This document shows positions 8,473 to 18,280 of a stretch of DNA of 64,000 nucleotides, piece after piece. The notes beneath the pieces are model-generated. The model was not told the origin of the DNA. It did not search any database and saw nothing but the letters and a program-made list of their open reading frames with translations. The first letter of the stretch is position 1, and every line of letters starts with the position of its first letter. Where the stretch lies: assembly GCA_963768075.1 (NCBI GenBank), contig CAVYHD010000040.1, positions 62,001 to 126,000 on the forward strand. Direction: 5' to 3'. The translations under genes were made by a program, and so were the position numbers. This DNA is from QHXW01 sp963768075. GTDB lineage: Bacteria > Acidobacteriota > Terriglobia > Bryobacterales > Bryobacteraceae.

Positions 8473-9834
8473 TTACCAGATCTTCGCATCCTCCGCGTTG
8501 AATACCTCGCCCGCGCGCCCTGGGTGCGACACGAGCCTCGCGGCAAGCCGGTACGGCAAAAGTACCGGGCCAGCCCGGGCAGTTCTCCAAATCTGGTTGT
8601 CACGCCAGTCCCAGAGGCGCTCCTGACGGGCATCCACGGACTGCGGCAGGGCATCCCAGTGGCCATTTGGATAACAAAAGGCGCCGATTCCCTGCACCAG
8701 TATCGACCAGGCGAGCGCGCCGGCGAAGGCAAGCTTCCACGCGCGCGATTCCTCTATCAGTCGCATCGCCGGAATGAGCAAAATCACAAGGCAGGGCATC
8801 ACGTCGGCCAGCAGACGAGGGCCGTAAGAAAATCCGCCGTACCAGAGACGCGATCTTGCGATCAGAAGCATCTGGGCAGCGGCCACGAGCAGACAGATCG
8901 GATAGATCTCTGTATGTGGCGTGCGCCAGCCCCGAAGCCACAGGTAGACGCCAACGGCCGAAAACAGGAACACGGGGCAGAACACCAGCAACCCGCGGCT
9001 GGGGCTAACGAGCAGGCCGGCTAATCCAGCCAGCAAATTGCCGTGCAGTAGCCAGCCTGTTGGATAGGAGCCTCCCGCACTGCCGAAGATCGTGAAGTTG
9101 TAGACGAGGAGCATCCCCACCGGGACGGCCGCGCAACCCGCAAAGACCACCTTGAGCGCCGCGCTCCAGCGCGAGCGCAAAACGTACACCGCGACAATCG
9201 CCAGGAACATGGCATTGCTCAGCCGAATCGCGACACTCAAACCGGCCCACAATCCCGCCTGCGCAGCCATCTTACGCTGCGAGGTTCCCTCCGCCTGAAC
9301 CAGGCAAAGCAGCCCCGCAATAGTGAGCAACTCACTCGCCCCGTGCTGCCATAGAGCCTGGCTCGAGGTACTCCAGGTGGGCGAGCCGAACGCATAGACC
9401 GCGGTGAGCAGCAGAGCGGTTCGCCGGCTTGTCAGCTTTTCCGCCAGCACGAGAAAAACGGCAACAGAGACGGCGGCGATCAGTGACGCACTGAGCTTCT
9501 CCATCACCCGCGCGATTAGCACGACCCTGTCCACGGGCATTTGCTCGATGTTCAAAAAGACAAGAAACGGGGCGTATAGTGGCGTCAGCACCAGCGGAAG
9601 CGCTATGGGAAATGACGAGTAGTAATGGCTGTCACCGAGTCGCGTGAACCAGGCGGGGTTCATGTGTTGCGAATCGATGTACCAGTGAGCGAAGCGATCA
9701 AACGTGAGGGTGTGGCTGCCGACGATCGTGAACGGGAGCAACGCGGCCGGACTTGTGTCTCCCGCCGGAATGGGCCGCAGATTCAGGTTATAGAGGAAGA
9801 ACGCGGCGAAAAACACACCCCCGTAGCGGCGCAC
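8473..9834 (-). CDS. Multi-pass membrane protein, GT39/PMT-like glycosyltransferase family
   Basis: A 453-residue polytopic membrane protein with about ten hydrophobic helices, resembling the dolichyl/undecaprenyl-phosphate-sugar glycosyltransferase (GT-C, ArnT/PMT_2-like) superfamily. After the first helix comes a periplasmic loop with acidic residues (RPIPAGDTSPAALLP). Later segments such as YGGFSYGPRLLADVMPCLVILLIP recall conserved C-terminal loops of these proteins. Specific catalytic residues cannot be assigned by eye. It starts 32 bases after thiC ends on the same strand, so it may be cotranscribed. The donor and acceptor are unknown. Confidence 0.6.
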   Translation of the reverse strand: MRRYGGVFFAAFFLYNLNLRPIPAGDTSPAALLPFTIVGSHTLTFDRFAHWYIDSQHMNPAWFTRLGDSHYYSSFPIALPLVLTPLYAPFLVFLNIEQMPVDRVVLIARVMEKLSASLIAAVSVAVFLVLAEKLTSRRTALLLTAVYAFGSPTWSTSSQALWQHGASELLTIAGLLCLVQAEGTSQRKMAAQAGLWAGLSVAIRLSNAMFLAIVAVYVLRSRWSAALKVVFAGCAAVPVGMLLVYNFTIFGSAGGSYPTGWLLHGNLLAGLAGLLVSPSRGLLVFCPVFLFSAVGVYLWLRGWRTPHTEIYPICLLVAAAQMLLIARSRLWYGGFSYGPRLLADVMPCLVILLIPAMRLIEESRAWKLAFAGALAWSILVQGIGAFCYPNGHWDALPQSVDARQERLWDWRDNQIWRTARAGPVLLPYRLAARLVSHPGRAGEVFNAEDAKIW

Positions 9835-9866
9835 GCAGCCATTGTAGAGTAGTCGCCCGCCGGGAC

Positions 9867-11267
9867 TCAGTCCGAACTTGCGGCGATCTTCACCAGGGAA
9901 GGCTCCGCTGTCCCGTTTAGCACCGCCTCAGCATCCTCCGGAGTGAAGCTTTCAACCTTAGCCGAGATGTTCATGGAACAGAACTTCGGACCGCACATCG
10001 AGCAAAAATGCGCGTCTTTGAAGCCTTCTTCCGGAAGCGTCTCATCGTGCATGGCGCGCGCAGTCTCAGGATCGAGCGATAACTCGAACTGGCGGTTCCA
10101 GTCGAACCGGTAGCGGGCGCGGGAAAGCTCGTCATCCCGGTCGCGCGCGCCGGGGCGGTGGCGTGCGATGTCGGCGGCATGGGCCGCAATCTTGTAAGCC
10201 ATGATGCCCGCCTTGACGTCGTCCCGGTTGGGCAAACCCAAGTGCTCTTTGGGCGTGACGTAGCACAGCATCGACGCTCCGTGCCAGCCAATCATCGCAG
10301 CGCCAATTGCTGAAGTGATGTGATCATAGCCTGGCGCGAAATCCGTCACGAGCGGCCCGAGCGTGTAGAACGGCGCTTCGTGGCACAGCTCCATCTCCTT
10401 CTCCACCTGGAGTTGGATCTGGTCCAACGGAATGTGCCCCGGACCCTCGATCATCACCTGGACGTCGTACTCCCAAGCCTTCTTAGTCAGCTCGCCGAGC
10501 GTTTTCAATTCGGCGAACTGTGCTTCGTCGCTGGCATCCGCAACGGACCCGGGCCGCAACCCGTCGCCGAGCGAAAAGGTTACATCGTACTTCTGAAAAA
10601 TCTTGCAGATTTCGTCGAAATGCTCATAGAGCATGTTCTGCTTGTGGTTCTTCACCATCCACTCGGCCAGAATCGACCCACCCCGGCTCACGATCCCCGT
10701 GATGCGTTTTGTGGTCAGCGGAATGTACTGCACCAGCACTCCCGCGTGGATCGTCATGTAATCCACGCCCTGCTGCGCCTGTTCTTCAATCACTTCGAGC
10801 ATCACGCTCGCACTGAGATCCTCCAGACGGCGTACCCGGCTCAAGGCTTCATAGATGGGAACGGTGCCGATCGGCACGGGAGATGCATCCAGAATCGCCT
10901 GGCGGATGCGCGGGATGTCGCCGCCCGTCGAGAGATCCATCACCGTATCAGCCCCGAACTTGACGGAATCGCGGATTTTCTCCAGTTCCTGATCGATCTC
11001 GGAGGTGACCGCTGAATTTCCAATGTTGGCGTTGATCTTGCACCGGGACGCCACCCCGATGCACATGGGCTCGAGATTGACATGGTTGATGTTGGCCGGA
11101 ATGATCATGCGCCCGCGCGCCACTTCCGACCGGATCAGCTCCGGGGAGAGGTTTTCCCGGCGTGCGACGTATTCCATCTCACCGGTGATCGTGCCCTGGC
11201 GCGCATAGTACATCTGCGTGCGGACCGAATCATTCCGGCGTTGTTGAACCCACTGGGACCGAATCAT
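9867..11267 (-). CDS. thiC: Phosphomethylpyrimidine synthase ThiC
   Basis: A 466-residue non-canonical radical-SAM enzyme that rearranges AIR to HMP phosphate for the thiamine pyrimidine. The C-terminal cluster-binding motif CSMCGPKFC (CxxCxxxxC) is intact, as are NANIGNSAV, DLSTGGDI, SRGGS and EGPGHIPLDQI. It is the short form, lacking the N-terminal extension of E. coli ThiC. No other thi genes are in the window. I looked for a TPP riboswitch in the 150 bases upstream and saw none of the conserved core. The start is ATG at 11267; the Shine-Dalgarno site is weak. Confidence 0.96.
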   Translation of the reverse strand: MIRSQWVQQRRNDSVRTQMYYARQGTITGEMEYVARRENLSPELIRSEVARGRMIIPANINHVNLEPMCIGVASRCKINANIGNSAVTSEIDQELEKIRDSVKFGADTVMDLSTGGDIPRIRQAILDASPVPIGTVPIYEALSRVRRLEDLSASVMLEVIEEQAQQGVDYMTIHAGVLVQYIPLTTKRITGIVSRGGSILAEWMVKNHKQNMLYEHFDEICKIFQKYDVTFSLGDGLRPGSVADASDEAQFAELKTLGELTKKAWEYDVQVMIEGPGHIPLDQIQLQVEKEMELCHEAPFYTLGPLVTDFAPGYDHITSAIGAAMIGWHGASMLCYVTPKEHLGLPNRDDVKAGIMAYKIAAHAADIARHRPGARDRDDELSRARYRFDWNRQFELSLDPETARAMHDETLPEEGFKDAHFCSMCGPKFCSMNISAKVESFTPEDAEAVLNGTAEPSLVKIAASSD

Positions 11268-11319
11268 AAATTTTCAGAGCGCAGGCGCTCGCTCGACGGG
11301 CGCCCGCGCCGCTCGTCCT

Positions 11320-11382
11320 TTACTTCGATTTGTTCTTCTTCGGCTTCTTGACTTCCTTGCGACGATCCTGCGATTTCGCCAT
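11320..11382 (-). CDS. Very short Lys-rich micro-protein (20 aa)
   Basis: A 20-codon frame between the glycosyltransferase gene and thiC, both on the same strand. ATG at 11382 is preceded at 7-8 bases by AAGGGAGAA, a better ribosome site than that of thiC. The product MAKSQDRRKEVKKPKK plus four residues is strongly basic (nine Lys, two Arg) and contains no hydrophobic run. It is too short to detect a domain. Possible roles are a nucleic-acid-binding micro-protein or a leader peptide for thiC. The good ribosome site and stop-free, biased composition support translation; function is unknown. Confidence 0.5.
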   Translation of the reverse strand: MAKSQDRRKEVKKPKKNKSK

Positions 11383-11421
11383 ACAGATGATTCTCCCTTC
11401 GCTCTCAAATTATAACCACGA

Positions 11422-12546
11422 TCACGCGCTCGCGGAGGCAGTTTTCTTCGCGGCGTGACGAAACGGGAGCATCGAAGTGATCAGAACAACCAGCCACAGC
11501 CAGGTGCCCAGCGGAATCCACAGCGAATGAACCCACGCGTGCCGCTGAAACCACGCATCGCGCCCAGGCAACTCGGCTCTGGCTAACGTGGCACGATTCA
11601 CTCCTTTCAGCATTCCCAAACCGATCTGCACCACGAGCACCCACTCCGCGCCCCGCGAGCCCTTGAGCGATGCCACAATCGCGGCCGCCATCCCGCCACA
11701 GTAGAAAACATGGGAAACCAGAGCGGCCCACCACAGCCGCGGAACGTAATCTCTCGCGAATGACATTTCGCGTCTGGCCCAAGCGAGGAATCCGCGAATG
11801 TCCGTGCGGCCGGAGTAGGCGGCCGCGGCCCCGGGAGCAAAGGCAATCCTCAACCCCGCCTGGCGGACCGCGCGTGTCAGCGAGCCGCTATCGCTTTGCG
11901 AGTTCTGCCAGGCGCCCGGAATACGCAGCTCGAAGAACAGCTCCTTTTGCATGGCCATCGATCCGGCCCATGCGAATGGATTGTCACCCGGCCCGAGCAG
12001 GCCTGCGATGGGTGCGTTCCACACGCTGCGCAAGAGCGAGGCGAAATCCGGAGGCTCCGGCAGAAACCAACGATATCCCGTGCTCACGGCGACGTTCGCC
12101 TCGGCAAGCGGCGCGGCCAGCGCCCGCAGCCAGCCCGAAGAAACACAGCCCCCAAGATCGGCAAACGCCAGGATCTCCGACCGCTTGCGCGCCGCGCGCA
12201 CACCTGCCAGCAGGCTCGTGACTCTGTCGTTGGCCTTCTTCTCGGTAGCGCCAACCAGCACGACGATCACGCGAGGCGGCAGGACGCTGGGCGGTATGTC
12301 CGTGGCCGTTCGGGCGGCCACGATCAACTCGTAGTTGGGATAGTCCAGTGACGCCAGCGCCCCGAGGTTCTCGCGCAGATTTTCCTCGGCGCCTTCGACT
12401 GACACAATTACGCTAGCGGGTGGCAGGATCTGGTCGGGATTTGGCGCCAAGCGATCCGCTACAAAGCGCGCGCGCTTCCGCTCTCCGCGAAGCGCAAACA
12501 CCGCGAGCGCGAGCGCCGGGCCGGCAAAGAACCAAAACCAGAACAC
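11422..12546 (-). CDS. Membrane glycosyltransferase, GT2/GT21-like
   Basis: A 374-residue protein with one N-terminal helix (about residues 1-20), a cytoplasmic GT-A domain and three or four C-terminal helices, the layout of ceramide/hopanoid-type glucosyltransferases (HpnI, GT21) and processive GT2 enzymes. The nucleotide-sugar fold begins PPASVIVSVEGAEENL. The usual DxD is reduced to a FADLGGCVSSGWL region, and the later QNSQSDSGSLTRAVRQAG resembles the Q/RxxRW-side motif only loosely. Catalytic residues are therefore not all obvious. Start GTG at 12546. It is followed by the micro-ORF and thiC. Confidence 0.6.
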   Translation of the reverse strand: MFWFWFFAGPALALAVFALRGERKRARFVADRLAPNPDQILPPASVIVSVEGAEENLRENLGALASLDYPNYELIVAARTATDIPPSVLPPRVIVVLVGATEKKANDRVTSLLAGVRAARKRSEILAFADLGGCVSSGWLRALAAPLAEANVAVSTGYRWFLPEPPDFASLLRSVWNAPIAGLLGPGDNPFAWAGSMAMQKELFFELRIPGAWQNSQSDSGSLTRAVRQAGLRIAFAPGAAAAYSGRTDIRGFLAWARREMSFARDYVPRLWWAALVSHVFYCGGMAAAIVASLKGSRGAEWVLVVQIGLGMLKGVNRATLARAELPGRDAWFQRHAWVHSLWIPLGTWLWLVVLITSMLPFRHAAKKTASASA

Positions 12547-12646
12547 TCGAAAAGTCTAGCAGGGGCGCTGGCAGCGCATGCGCCGCGCCCAACCCGGACT
12601 CTCCAGCTCTTAGGGCGCGCGCGTATTATCGCTATACTTGAGAAAA

Positions 12647-13993
12647 ATGCGGCCACTTTTCCTAATGGCGGCCATTTCGTTCTTATCCGTGCCGATTGGC
12701 GCTTCGCCCGCGCACGCCAGCGATGCGCACATGCTGGAGCAATACCGCTCGCGCCGGGCCGATTTGCGCAAAGCGCTGGGCGACGGCGTGACAATACTGT
12801 TCGGCCGCACAGAGGCTCACGAAGAAGACCTCCGCACCGCCTTTTTCCAGGAATCGAACTTTTATTACCTGACGGGTTGGCAAGAACCGGGTGCAGTTGT
12901 GCTGCTCGCTCCGCTGCCGGAAGATCCGAAGACGCCCGGCTATTCGGCCAAGTCCCAGGTTCCCCGTGAGATCCTCTTCTTACCCGAGCGCAATCCCGAC
13001 GAGGAAAAATGGACCGGACGAAAGCTCGGGCCGAATGATCCCAATATCCGCGAGGTCACCGGTTTTGCATCCGTGATGCCGGCCGAGAGGTTTGAGGCCG
13101 AGCTGCTCCGGGTTCTGGAGTCCTACGCGCGTATTTATACATTGCCGGACGAGCCTGCGGTCGGTCGGCTGAAGCAACTGGCGCCGTTGCGCGATATTGG
13201 CAGCGCGGCGCCGGCCATCGCCAGGCTGCGCATGCACAAATCGGCTGAAGAGATCGCCCTCCTTCAGCATTCCATCGACGTCACTCTTCAGGCGCACCGC
13301 GCCGCCTGGCAACGCGCCGCCCCGGGCGTTTACGAATACCAGATCGGCGCCGGAATGATGGACGCCTATATGGCGGCGGGCTGCGAACGTAGCGCCTACG
13401 CGCCGATCGTCGGCTCAGGGCCGAACTCGGTCTACTTGCACTATTCGCGGAATTCGCGCCGTATGGACGCCGGGGAAGTCCTGCTCATGGACGTCGGGGC
13501 CGAGTGCGCGGGCTACGCGGCGGACATCACGCGCACCATACCCGTCAGCGGAAAATTCACTCCCCGGCAGCGCGAGATTTACGAAATCGTGCTCGGGGCG
13601 CAAAAGGCGGCCATCGCCGCCGTGAAGCCCGGCATGATGCTGGGCAAGACCGCGCCGAACAGCCTCTACAAGATCGCCTACGATTACATCAATTCCCACG
13701 GCGCGGATCTGCATGGCGACCCGTTGGGCAAATATTTCACGCACGGGCTGGGCCACCACGTCGGCCTCGATGTTCACGATGCGTCCGACCCGGCCGCCCC
13801 GCTCGAAGCCGGGATGGTGATCACGATTGAGCCGGGCATTTATCTTCCCGAAGAGAACCTGGGCATCCGCATTGAGGACATGGTGCTGGTGACCGAGCAT
13901 GGCGGCAAGGTGATGAGCTCCGCGCTGCCCCGCGACCCGGGCGAGATTGAACAGCTCGTGGGACACGGCGCGTCATCCTCCGCGGGGCGATGA
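12647..13993 (+). CDS. Secreted Xaa-Pro aminopeptidase, M24B family
   Basis: About 448 residues. A signal peptide (MRPLFLMAAISFLSVPIGASPAHA) precedes an AMP_N domain (about residues 30-150) and a pita-bread metallopeptidase domain. All five metal ligands of M24 are visible: D in LLMDVGAE, D in AADITRTI, H in HGLGHHVGLDVHD, E in ITIEPGIY and E in GIRIEDMV. It removes N-terminal residues preceding proline, here in the periplasm or outside. ATG at 12647 is preferred; the frame also opens with TTG three codons earlier. It overlaps the kinase gene start by 4 bases. Confidence 0.92.
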   Translation: MRPLFLMAAISFLSVPIGASPAHASDAHMLEQYRSRRADLRKALGDGVTILFGRTEAHEEDLRTAFFQESNFYYLTGWQEPGAVVLLAPLPEDPKTPGYSAKSQVPREILFLPERNPDEEKWTGRKLGPNDPNIREVTGFASVMPAERFEAELLRVLESYARIYTLPDEPAVGRLKQLAPLRDIGSAAPAIARLRMHKSAEEIALLQHSIDVTLQAHRAAWQRAAPGVYEYQIGAGMMDAYMAAGCERSAYAPIVGSGPNSVYLHYSRNSRRMDAGEVLLMDVGAECAGYAADITRTIPVSGKFTPRQREIYEIVLGAQKAAIAAVKPGMMLGKTAPNSLYKIAYDYINSHGADLHGDPLGKYFTHGLGHHVGLDVHDASDPAAPLEAGMVITIEPGIYLPEENLGIRIEDMVLVTEHGGKVMSSALPRDPGEIEQLVGHGASSSAGR

Positions 13994-15853
13994 ATATGCC
14001 GGCTCTCCGCAGGCATAACCTTGCGTACCTGGGCTTGCTGGCGGGCACGTTCGTGACTGCGCTCGTGGCAGGCTGGACGCCGCTCGGGACGCAGATCGAT
14101 GACTACGTATACGACTGGATCATCCGCCTGTACCGTCCCGCCCCGTGGTCGACCGATTCGATCGTGCTCGCTATTGATGAACACTCGCTTCAGGCATTCA
14201 AGGGCCGGCTGGGCCTACGCAAAGCGCTGGCCGACGGTCTCGAGCAAATTGCTTCCGCGTCACCAAAAGCGGTTGCGGTGGACGCGATTCTCGCCGATGA
14301 AGCTGATCAGGAGTCCGACGACCGGTTGGAAGCCGCACTGCGCAAGACGCACAATCTGGTTTTGCCGAGTGACCTGCTGGAGGACAACACCGGCTGGGAG
14401 GATCCCTTGCCTCGCTTTCGGCGGTGGGCCGCGGCAGTGGGCCACGTGCATCTGGACCCTGACCTGGATGGCGTCGGCCGGGAGCTGGCGCTCGAAAAAG
14501 CTTTCGCCCACGATCGCCGATGGGCGCTGGCCCTCGAAGCATTCCGTGTCAGCCGGAACGCGACCATCCTGGAAACGCCCGGCGATCTGGAAGTAGGGGG
14601 TGTTACGATTCCCGCCTCCAACTCCAGCGGCCGGGTTTTGCGCATTCGCTACCGGCCGCCCGAATTCGCTCCGATTCCAGAGGTTTCCCTCAAACAACTG
14701 CACGACCAACCGGAGCGCGCGCGCCAGTTCGCCGGCAAGGTGGTGTTCGCCGGCGTCACGGCGCAGACGGAAACCAAGGACCGCTGGATCACACCCTATT
14801 ACCCAAATCCGATGGCCGGCGTCAAAGTACAAGCAAACGTCTATGAGACCATCGCGCAGCAGCGATTCCTCACCAGCGCGCCGGAATGGACCGTGGTGTT
14901 GTTCTGTCTCCTGCTGGTGGCATCGTCGGGAATGACTTTCGCCTGGTTCTGGGGCTGGCGGGCGAACGCGATCGCCGTCGGTAATTCTCGCCGCGGCGCA
15001 CGCTGCCCCGTACGCGGCATTTACCAAGGGCATAGTGTTCCCGATTACTCCGGCAGTTTCGGCGGCATGGCTTTCGATCGGCGCCGCCGTTTTCTGGCAA
15101 CTGTTCTATGTGCGCCGCCGCCTCGTGAAGTCCGAATCCGAGCGCGACCGGTACCAGCACGCCATGCAATTCGTCACCCACGAAATGCGCACGCCGCTCA
15201 CCGCAATTCAGGGATCGAGCGAGCTGATGAGCCGCTACGCCATGCCGGAGGAGAAACGCAAAGAGGTCGCCCAACTCATTCACTCGGAATCGAAGCGCTT
15301 GGGCCGCATGATCCAAGTCTTTCTGGATGTCGAGCGGCTCTCGGCCGGCGAGATAGAGCTCAAAAGGAGATTCTACCGGTGCGCGCCATCATGGCCGCGT
15401 GCGTAGAACGCGCCCTGCCGCTGGCCGAGCGCAAGCAAATCCGCATCGCCGTGGACCAACTCGGCGACGAGGTGCTGACCGGCGACCGCGAGTTGATGGA
15501 ATACGCTTTCTACAACCTGCTCACCAACGCGATCAAGTACTCCCCGTCCAAGACCGAAGTCGCGGTGACCGGCGGGCGCCACGGGGATCACTGTCGCCAT
15601 CTCGGTGCGGACCAGGGCATCGGTATGGATCAGAAGGAAGTGCGCAAGATTTTTCAAAAGTTCTATCGCACCAAGCGAGCCGGAAGCAGTCGGGCGAAAC
15701 CGGCACCGGCATCGGCCTTTCCATCGTGGAACAGATCATGCTCCGGCATGGTGGGACAATCGATGTAGAGAGTTCGCCGGGCAAGGGATCGTGTTTTACC
15801 CTGACATTACCAGTGACACACGAGTGCCGGCCAAGCCGCTCGCCGCAAACTGA
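13990..15853 (+). pseudogene. CHASE2-domain sensor histidine kinase, frameshifted
   Basis: Reconstructed from three frames. An N-terminal helix (about residues 10-28) is followed by an extracytoplasmic CHASE2 sensor (residues 30-290, with SIVLAIDEHSLQ and VVFAGVTAQTETKDRW), then helices, a HisKA domain with the phospho-accepting His in FVTHEMRTPLTA, and an HATPase_c domain with N box (NLLTNAIKY), G1 (DQGIGMD) and G2 (GETGTGIGLSI). The frame changes near 14,981 (+1), 15,375 (an A5 run read as A4), a compensating pair at 15,583-15,613, and 15,680 (-1). All domain signatures survive across the breaks, so the parent protein was functional recently or is still intact and misread. It overlaps the M24 gene by 4 bases and precedes the response regulator. 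The C-terminal end at TGA 15851-15853 is tentative. Confidence 0.75.
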
Positions 15854-15854
15854 G

Positions 15855-17171
15855 ATGCAACGCCTGCTCATAGTCGAAGACGACGCCGGGGTCCGCACCA
15901 CCATCGTCAACTTCCTGGAACTCGAAGGCTACGCCGTGGATGCGGTCGCGTCCTACGGATGAGGCCCTCGCACCGCCTGGACGCAGAACCAATATCCGAT
16001 CGTCATTTCCGATATCTACATCGACGGCCGAACGGGCCTGGACGTGCTGGAAGCGGCGCGGCGGAAGGATCCGTCGTGCTCCGTCATCCTCATGACCGCC
16101 CGCGGCTCCATGGAAACCGTAATGGCCGCGACACGCGGCGGCGCGTTTGAATACATCGCCAAGCCGTTCGACCTCGACCGCATGCTGGAAACGGTGAAAC
16201 GCGCCGAAGCCGCGCTCATCGAAGACGCCAGACGAAGTGGAGCCCGAGGAATTGCCCGAGAGCGAAATGATCGGCAGTTCGCCGGCGATGGTCGAAATCT
16301 ATAAGACGGTTTCTCGCGTCGCACCCACCGACGCCACCGTGCTGATCGAAGGCGAGACCGGCACTGGCAAGGAACTGGTGGCCCGCATGATTCATCGCAA
16401 CAGCCCGCGCGCGTCCCAGCCATTCGCGCCCGTGGATTGCGCATCCGATCTCCCCGACGTTGCTCGAAAGCGAGCTATTCGGCGCGCTCAAGGGCGCCTA
16501 CACCGGCGCGGACCGCGACCGCATCGGAGTCTTCGAGGCCGCACACCGCGGCACGGTGTTTCTGGATGAGATCGGTGACATCGAACCCGCCTTCCAACTG
16601 AAGTTGCTGCGTTTTCTCCAGGAGCGCGAAGTCCGTCCGCTGGGCGCATCCCGATCGAAGCCGGTGGATGTGCGCGTCATCGCCGCGACCAACCGCGACC
16701 TTGCAGAAGATGGTCGAAGAAGGGAAATTCCGCGAGGATCTCTGGTTCCGCATCAACGTGGTGCGTATTACCATTCCGCCGCTGCGCGACCGGCGCGGCG
16801 ATATTCCACTGCTTGCGCGATTCTTTGTCAACAAATACAACCAGCGCTATACTCGCGACGCGAAGCTGACGGAATCGGGCGTCAAGGCCATGGAAGAGTA
16901 TGGTTGGCCGGGCAACGTGCGGCAGCTCCAGCATTTGATCGAGCGGTTGGTCATCCTGGCCCCCAGCGGCCGTATCGACAGCGAGGTGGTCCAGGATGCT
17001 CTCGAAGCCATGGACTCGCGCGACCGCCCGGTGGAAACCTTGGCCGACGCCGAAACAGAGCAGATCCGGCGGGTGCTCGCCGCGACCGGCGGCAACAAGA
17101 GCCGCGCCGCGCAGATTCTGGGTATCGAGCGCAAGACGCTATACCGGAAGCTGGAACGCATGAAGCTGTAG
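15855..17171 (+). pseudogene. Sigma-54-dependent response regulator (NtrC family), frameshifted
   Basis: Cognate regulator of the preceding kinase. A receiver domain (LLIVEDDAGVRTT, phospho-acceptor Asp in VISDIYIDG, Lys in YIAKPFD) leads into an AAA+ sigma-54 activator with Walker A GETGTGKE, the GAYTGA loop that contacts sigma-54, Walker B VFLDEIGD, and a C-terminal Fis-type helix-turn-helix (NKSRAAQILGIERKTLYRKL). Breaks: a +1/-1 pair near 15,957-15,972 and +1 shifts near 16,226, 16,446 and 16,703. Every motif remains readable. If intact it would drive sigma-54 promoters in response to CHASE2 signals; targets are unknown. Confidence 0.78.
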
Positions 17172-17208
17172 GGATTGCCAAGCTTTCGCGCGTTAGAATA
17201 CGGTTTCC

Positions 17209-18069
17209 ATGTCTCAACTCTTCCGCATAGCTGCCATTACCGACGAGTTTTCGCCCGACCTCGAGACCGCTGTGAGCTCCATGCGGGAAGTCGGCATGAC
17301 CGCCGTCGAGCTGCGCGTGGTGTTCGGCAAGAACATCATCGACCTGACCGACGAAGAGATCGACCGCGCCAAACAGATCGTTGGCGAGCACGGCATGAGC
17401 ATCATCTCGATCGCGTCGCCTTTGCTCAAGTGCGTGCTACCCGACGCTCCGGAAATCGATGCCCGCTTCCAGCAGGACATCTTCGCCTCCAAGCACACGT
17501 TCGAAGACCAGCCGCGGCTCACCGGCCGGGCTTTTGAGATTGCCAAACGAACCGGTGCCCGTATTGTGCGGGTCTTCTCCTACTGGCGGACAGTCAAGCC
17601 GGAGGCATGCTTCGATCGCGTGGTGGTCGCCCTGCGGGCGCTCGCCGAAAAAGCGGCTCCGCACGATCTGATCATCGGCCTGGAAAACGAGCACGCCTGC
17701 AATATCGCGACCGGCGTCGAGACCGCGCGCGTATTGGCTGCCATTGATCATCCCAATCTGCAAGTCGTCTGGGATCCGTGCAATGCGCTCGTCTCCGACG
17801 AGAGTCCGTTCCCTGAAGGCTACCGGAGCCTTCCGGCGAAACGGATCGTTCACGTCCATGCCAAGGATTGTTTCGTCACCGGTCACACCCCCACCTTTGG
17901 CGCCCTGGGTGAATGCGCCATCGATTGGAAAGGGCAGATCGCCGCTTTGGTGGCAGACGGTTACAAAGGTTACGTCAGTCTCGAAACGCATTGGCCTGGT
18001 CCTGGCAATGACAAACACGCTGGCAGTATGATCTGCGGGAGAAATCTCAAAGCGCTCGTAACAGCGTGA
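17209..18069 (+). CDS. Sugar phosphate isomerase/epimerase (TIM-barrel, AP-endonuclease-2 fold)
   Basis: A 286-residue cytoplasmic protein of the xylose-isomerase-like TIM-barrel superfamily (AP_endonuc_2). Metal-ligand acids and His are plausible in GLENEHACN, VWDPCNAL, RIVHVHAKD and the terminal VSLETHW. These enzymes isomerise or epimerise keto-sugars, inosose or hydroxypyruvate, and sequence alone does not pick the substrate. ATG at 17209, 38 bases after the regulator. A TAGAAT box ends only 10 bases before the start, so a leaderless or near-leaderless transcript is possible, though I see no -35 at good spacing. About 210 bases without recognisable features follow before the next operon. 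Confidence 0.82.
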   Translation: MSQLFRIAAITDEFSPDLETAVSSMREVGMTAVELRVVFGKNIIDLTDEEIDRAKQIVGEHGMSIISIASPLLKCVLPDAPEIDARFQQDIFASKHTFEDQPRLTGRAFEIAKRTGARIVRVFSYWRTVKPEACFDRVVVALRALAEKAAPHDLIIGLENEHACNIATGVETARVLAAIDHPNLQVVWDPCNALVSDESPFPEGYRSLPAKRIVHVHAKDCFVTGHTPTFGALGECAIDWKGQIAALVADGYKGYVSLETHWPGPGNDKHAGSMICGRNLKALVTA

Positions 18070-18280
18070 TACTCTGGAGGGCAGACGAGGGCGGCTCCCC
18101 ATGCTCCTCCACTCCGCGCAGATGGCCGCGATCCCCGATAGTGATGGGAGTTTTCGCGCCTTCTTCCGCATCCAAGGAAAAACTTGCGTGAACGGCGCCG
18201 TTACCTTAGGCGCGGGGTGCGCGTCTGCACAGGGTGGAGTAGTGCGGCACTAGTTGTGCGGCTTCAGGTGTCCCATTCAG

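Noticed and set aside
11268..11420. TPP riboswitch upstream of thiC
   Set aside because: I looked for the conserved CUGAGA and the ACCUGAUCUGGAUAAUGCCAG-type core on the minus strand and found neither; the space holds a micro-ORF instead.
17175..17199. Promoter TTGCCA/TAGAAT before the sugar isomerase
   Set aside because: The spacing is only 13 bases, too short for a standard sigma-70 promoter, so only the -10-like box is mentioned.
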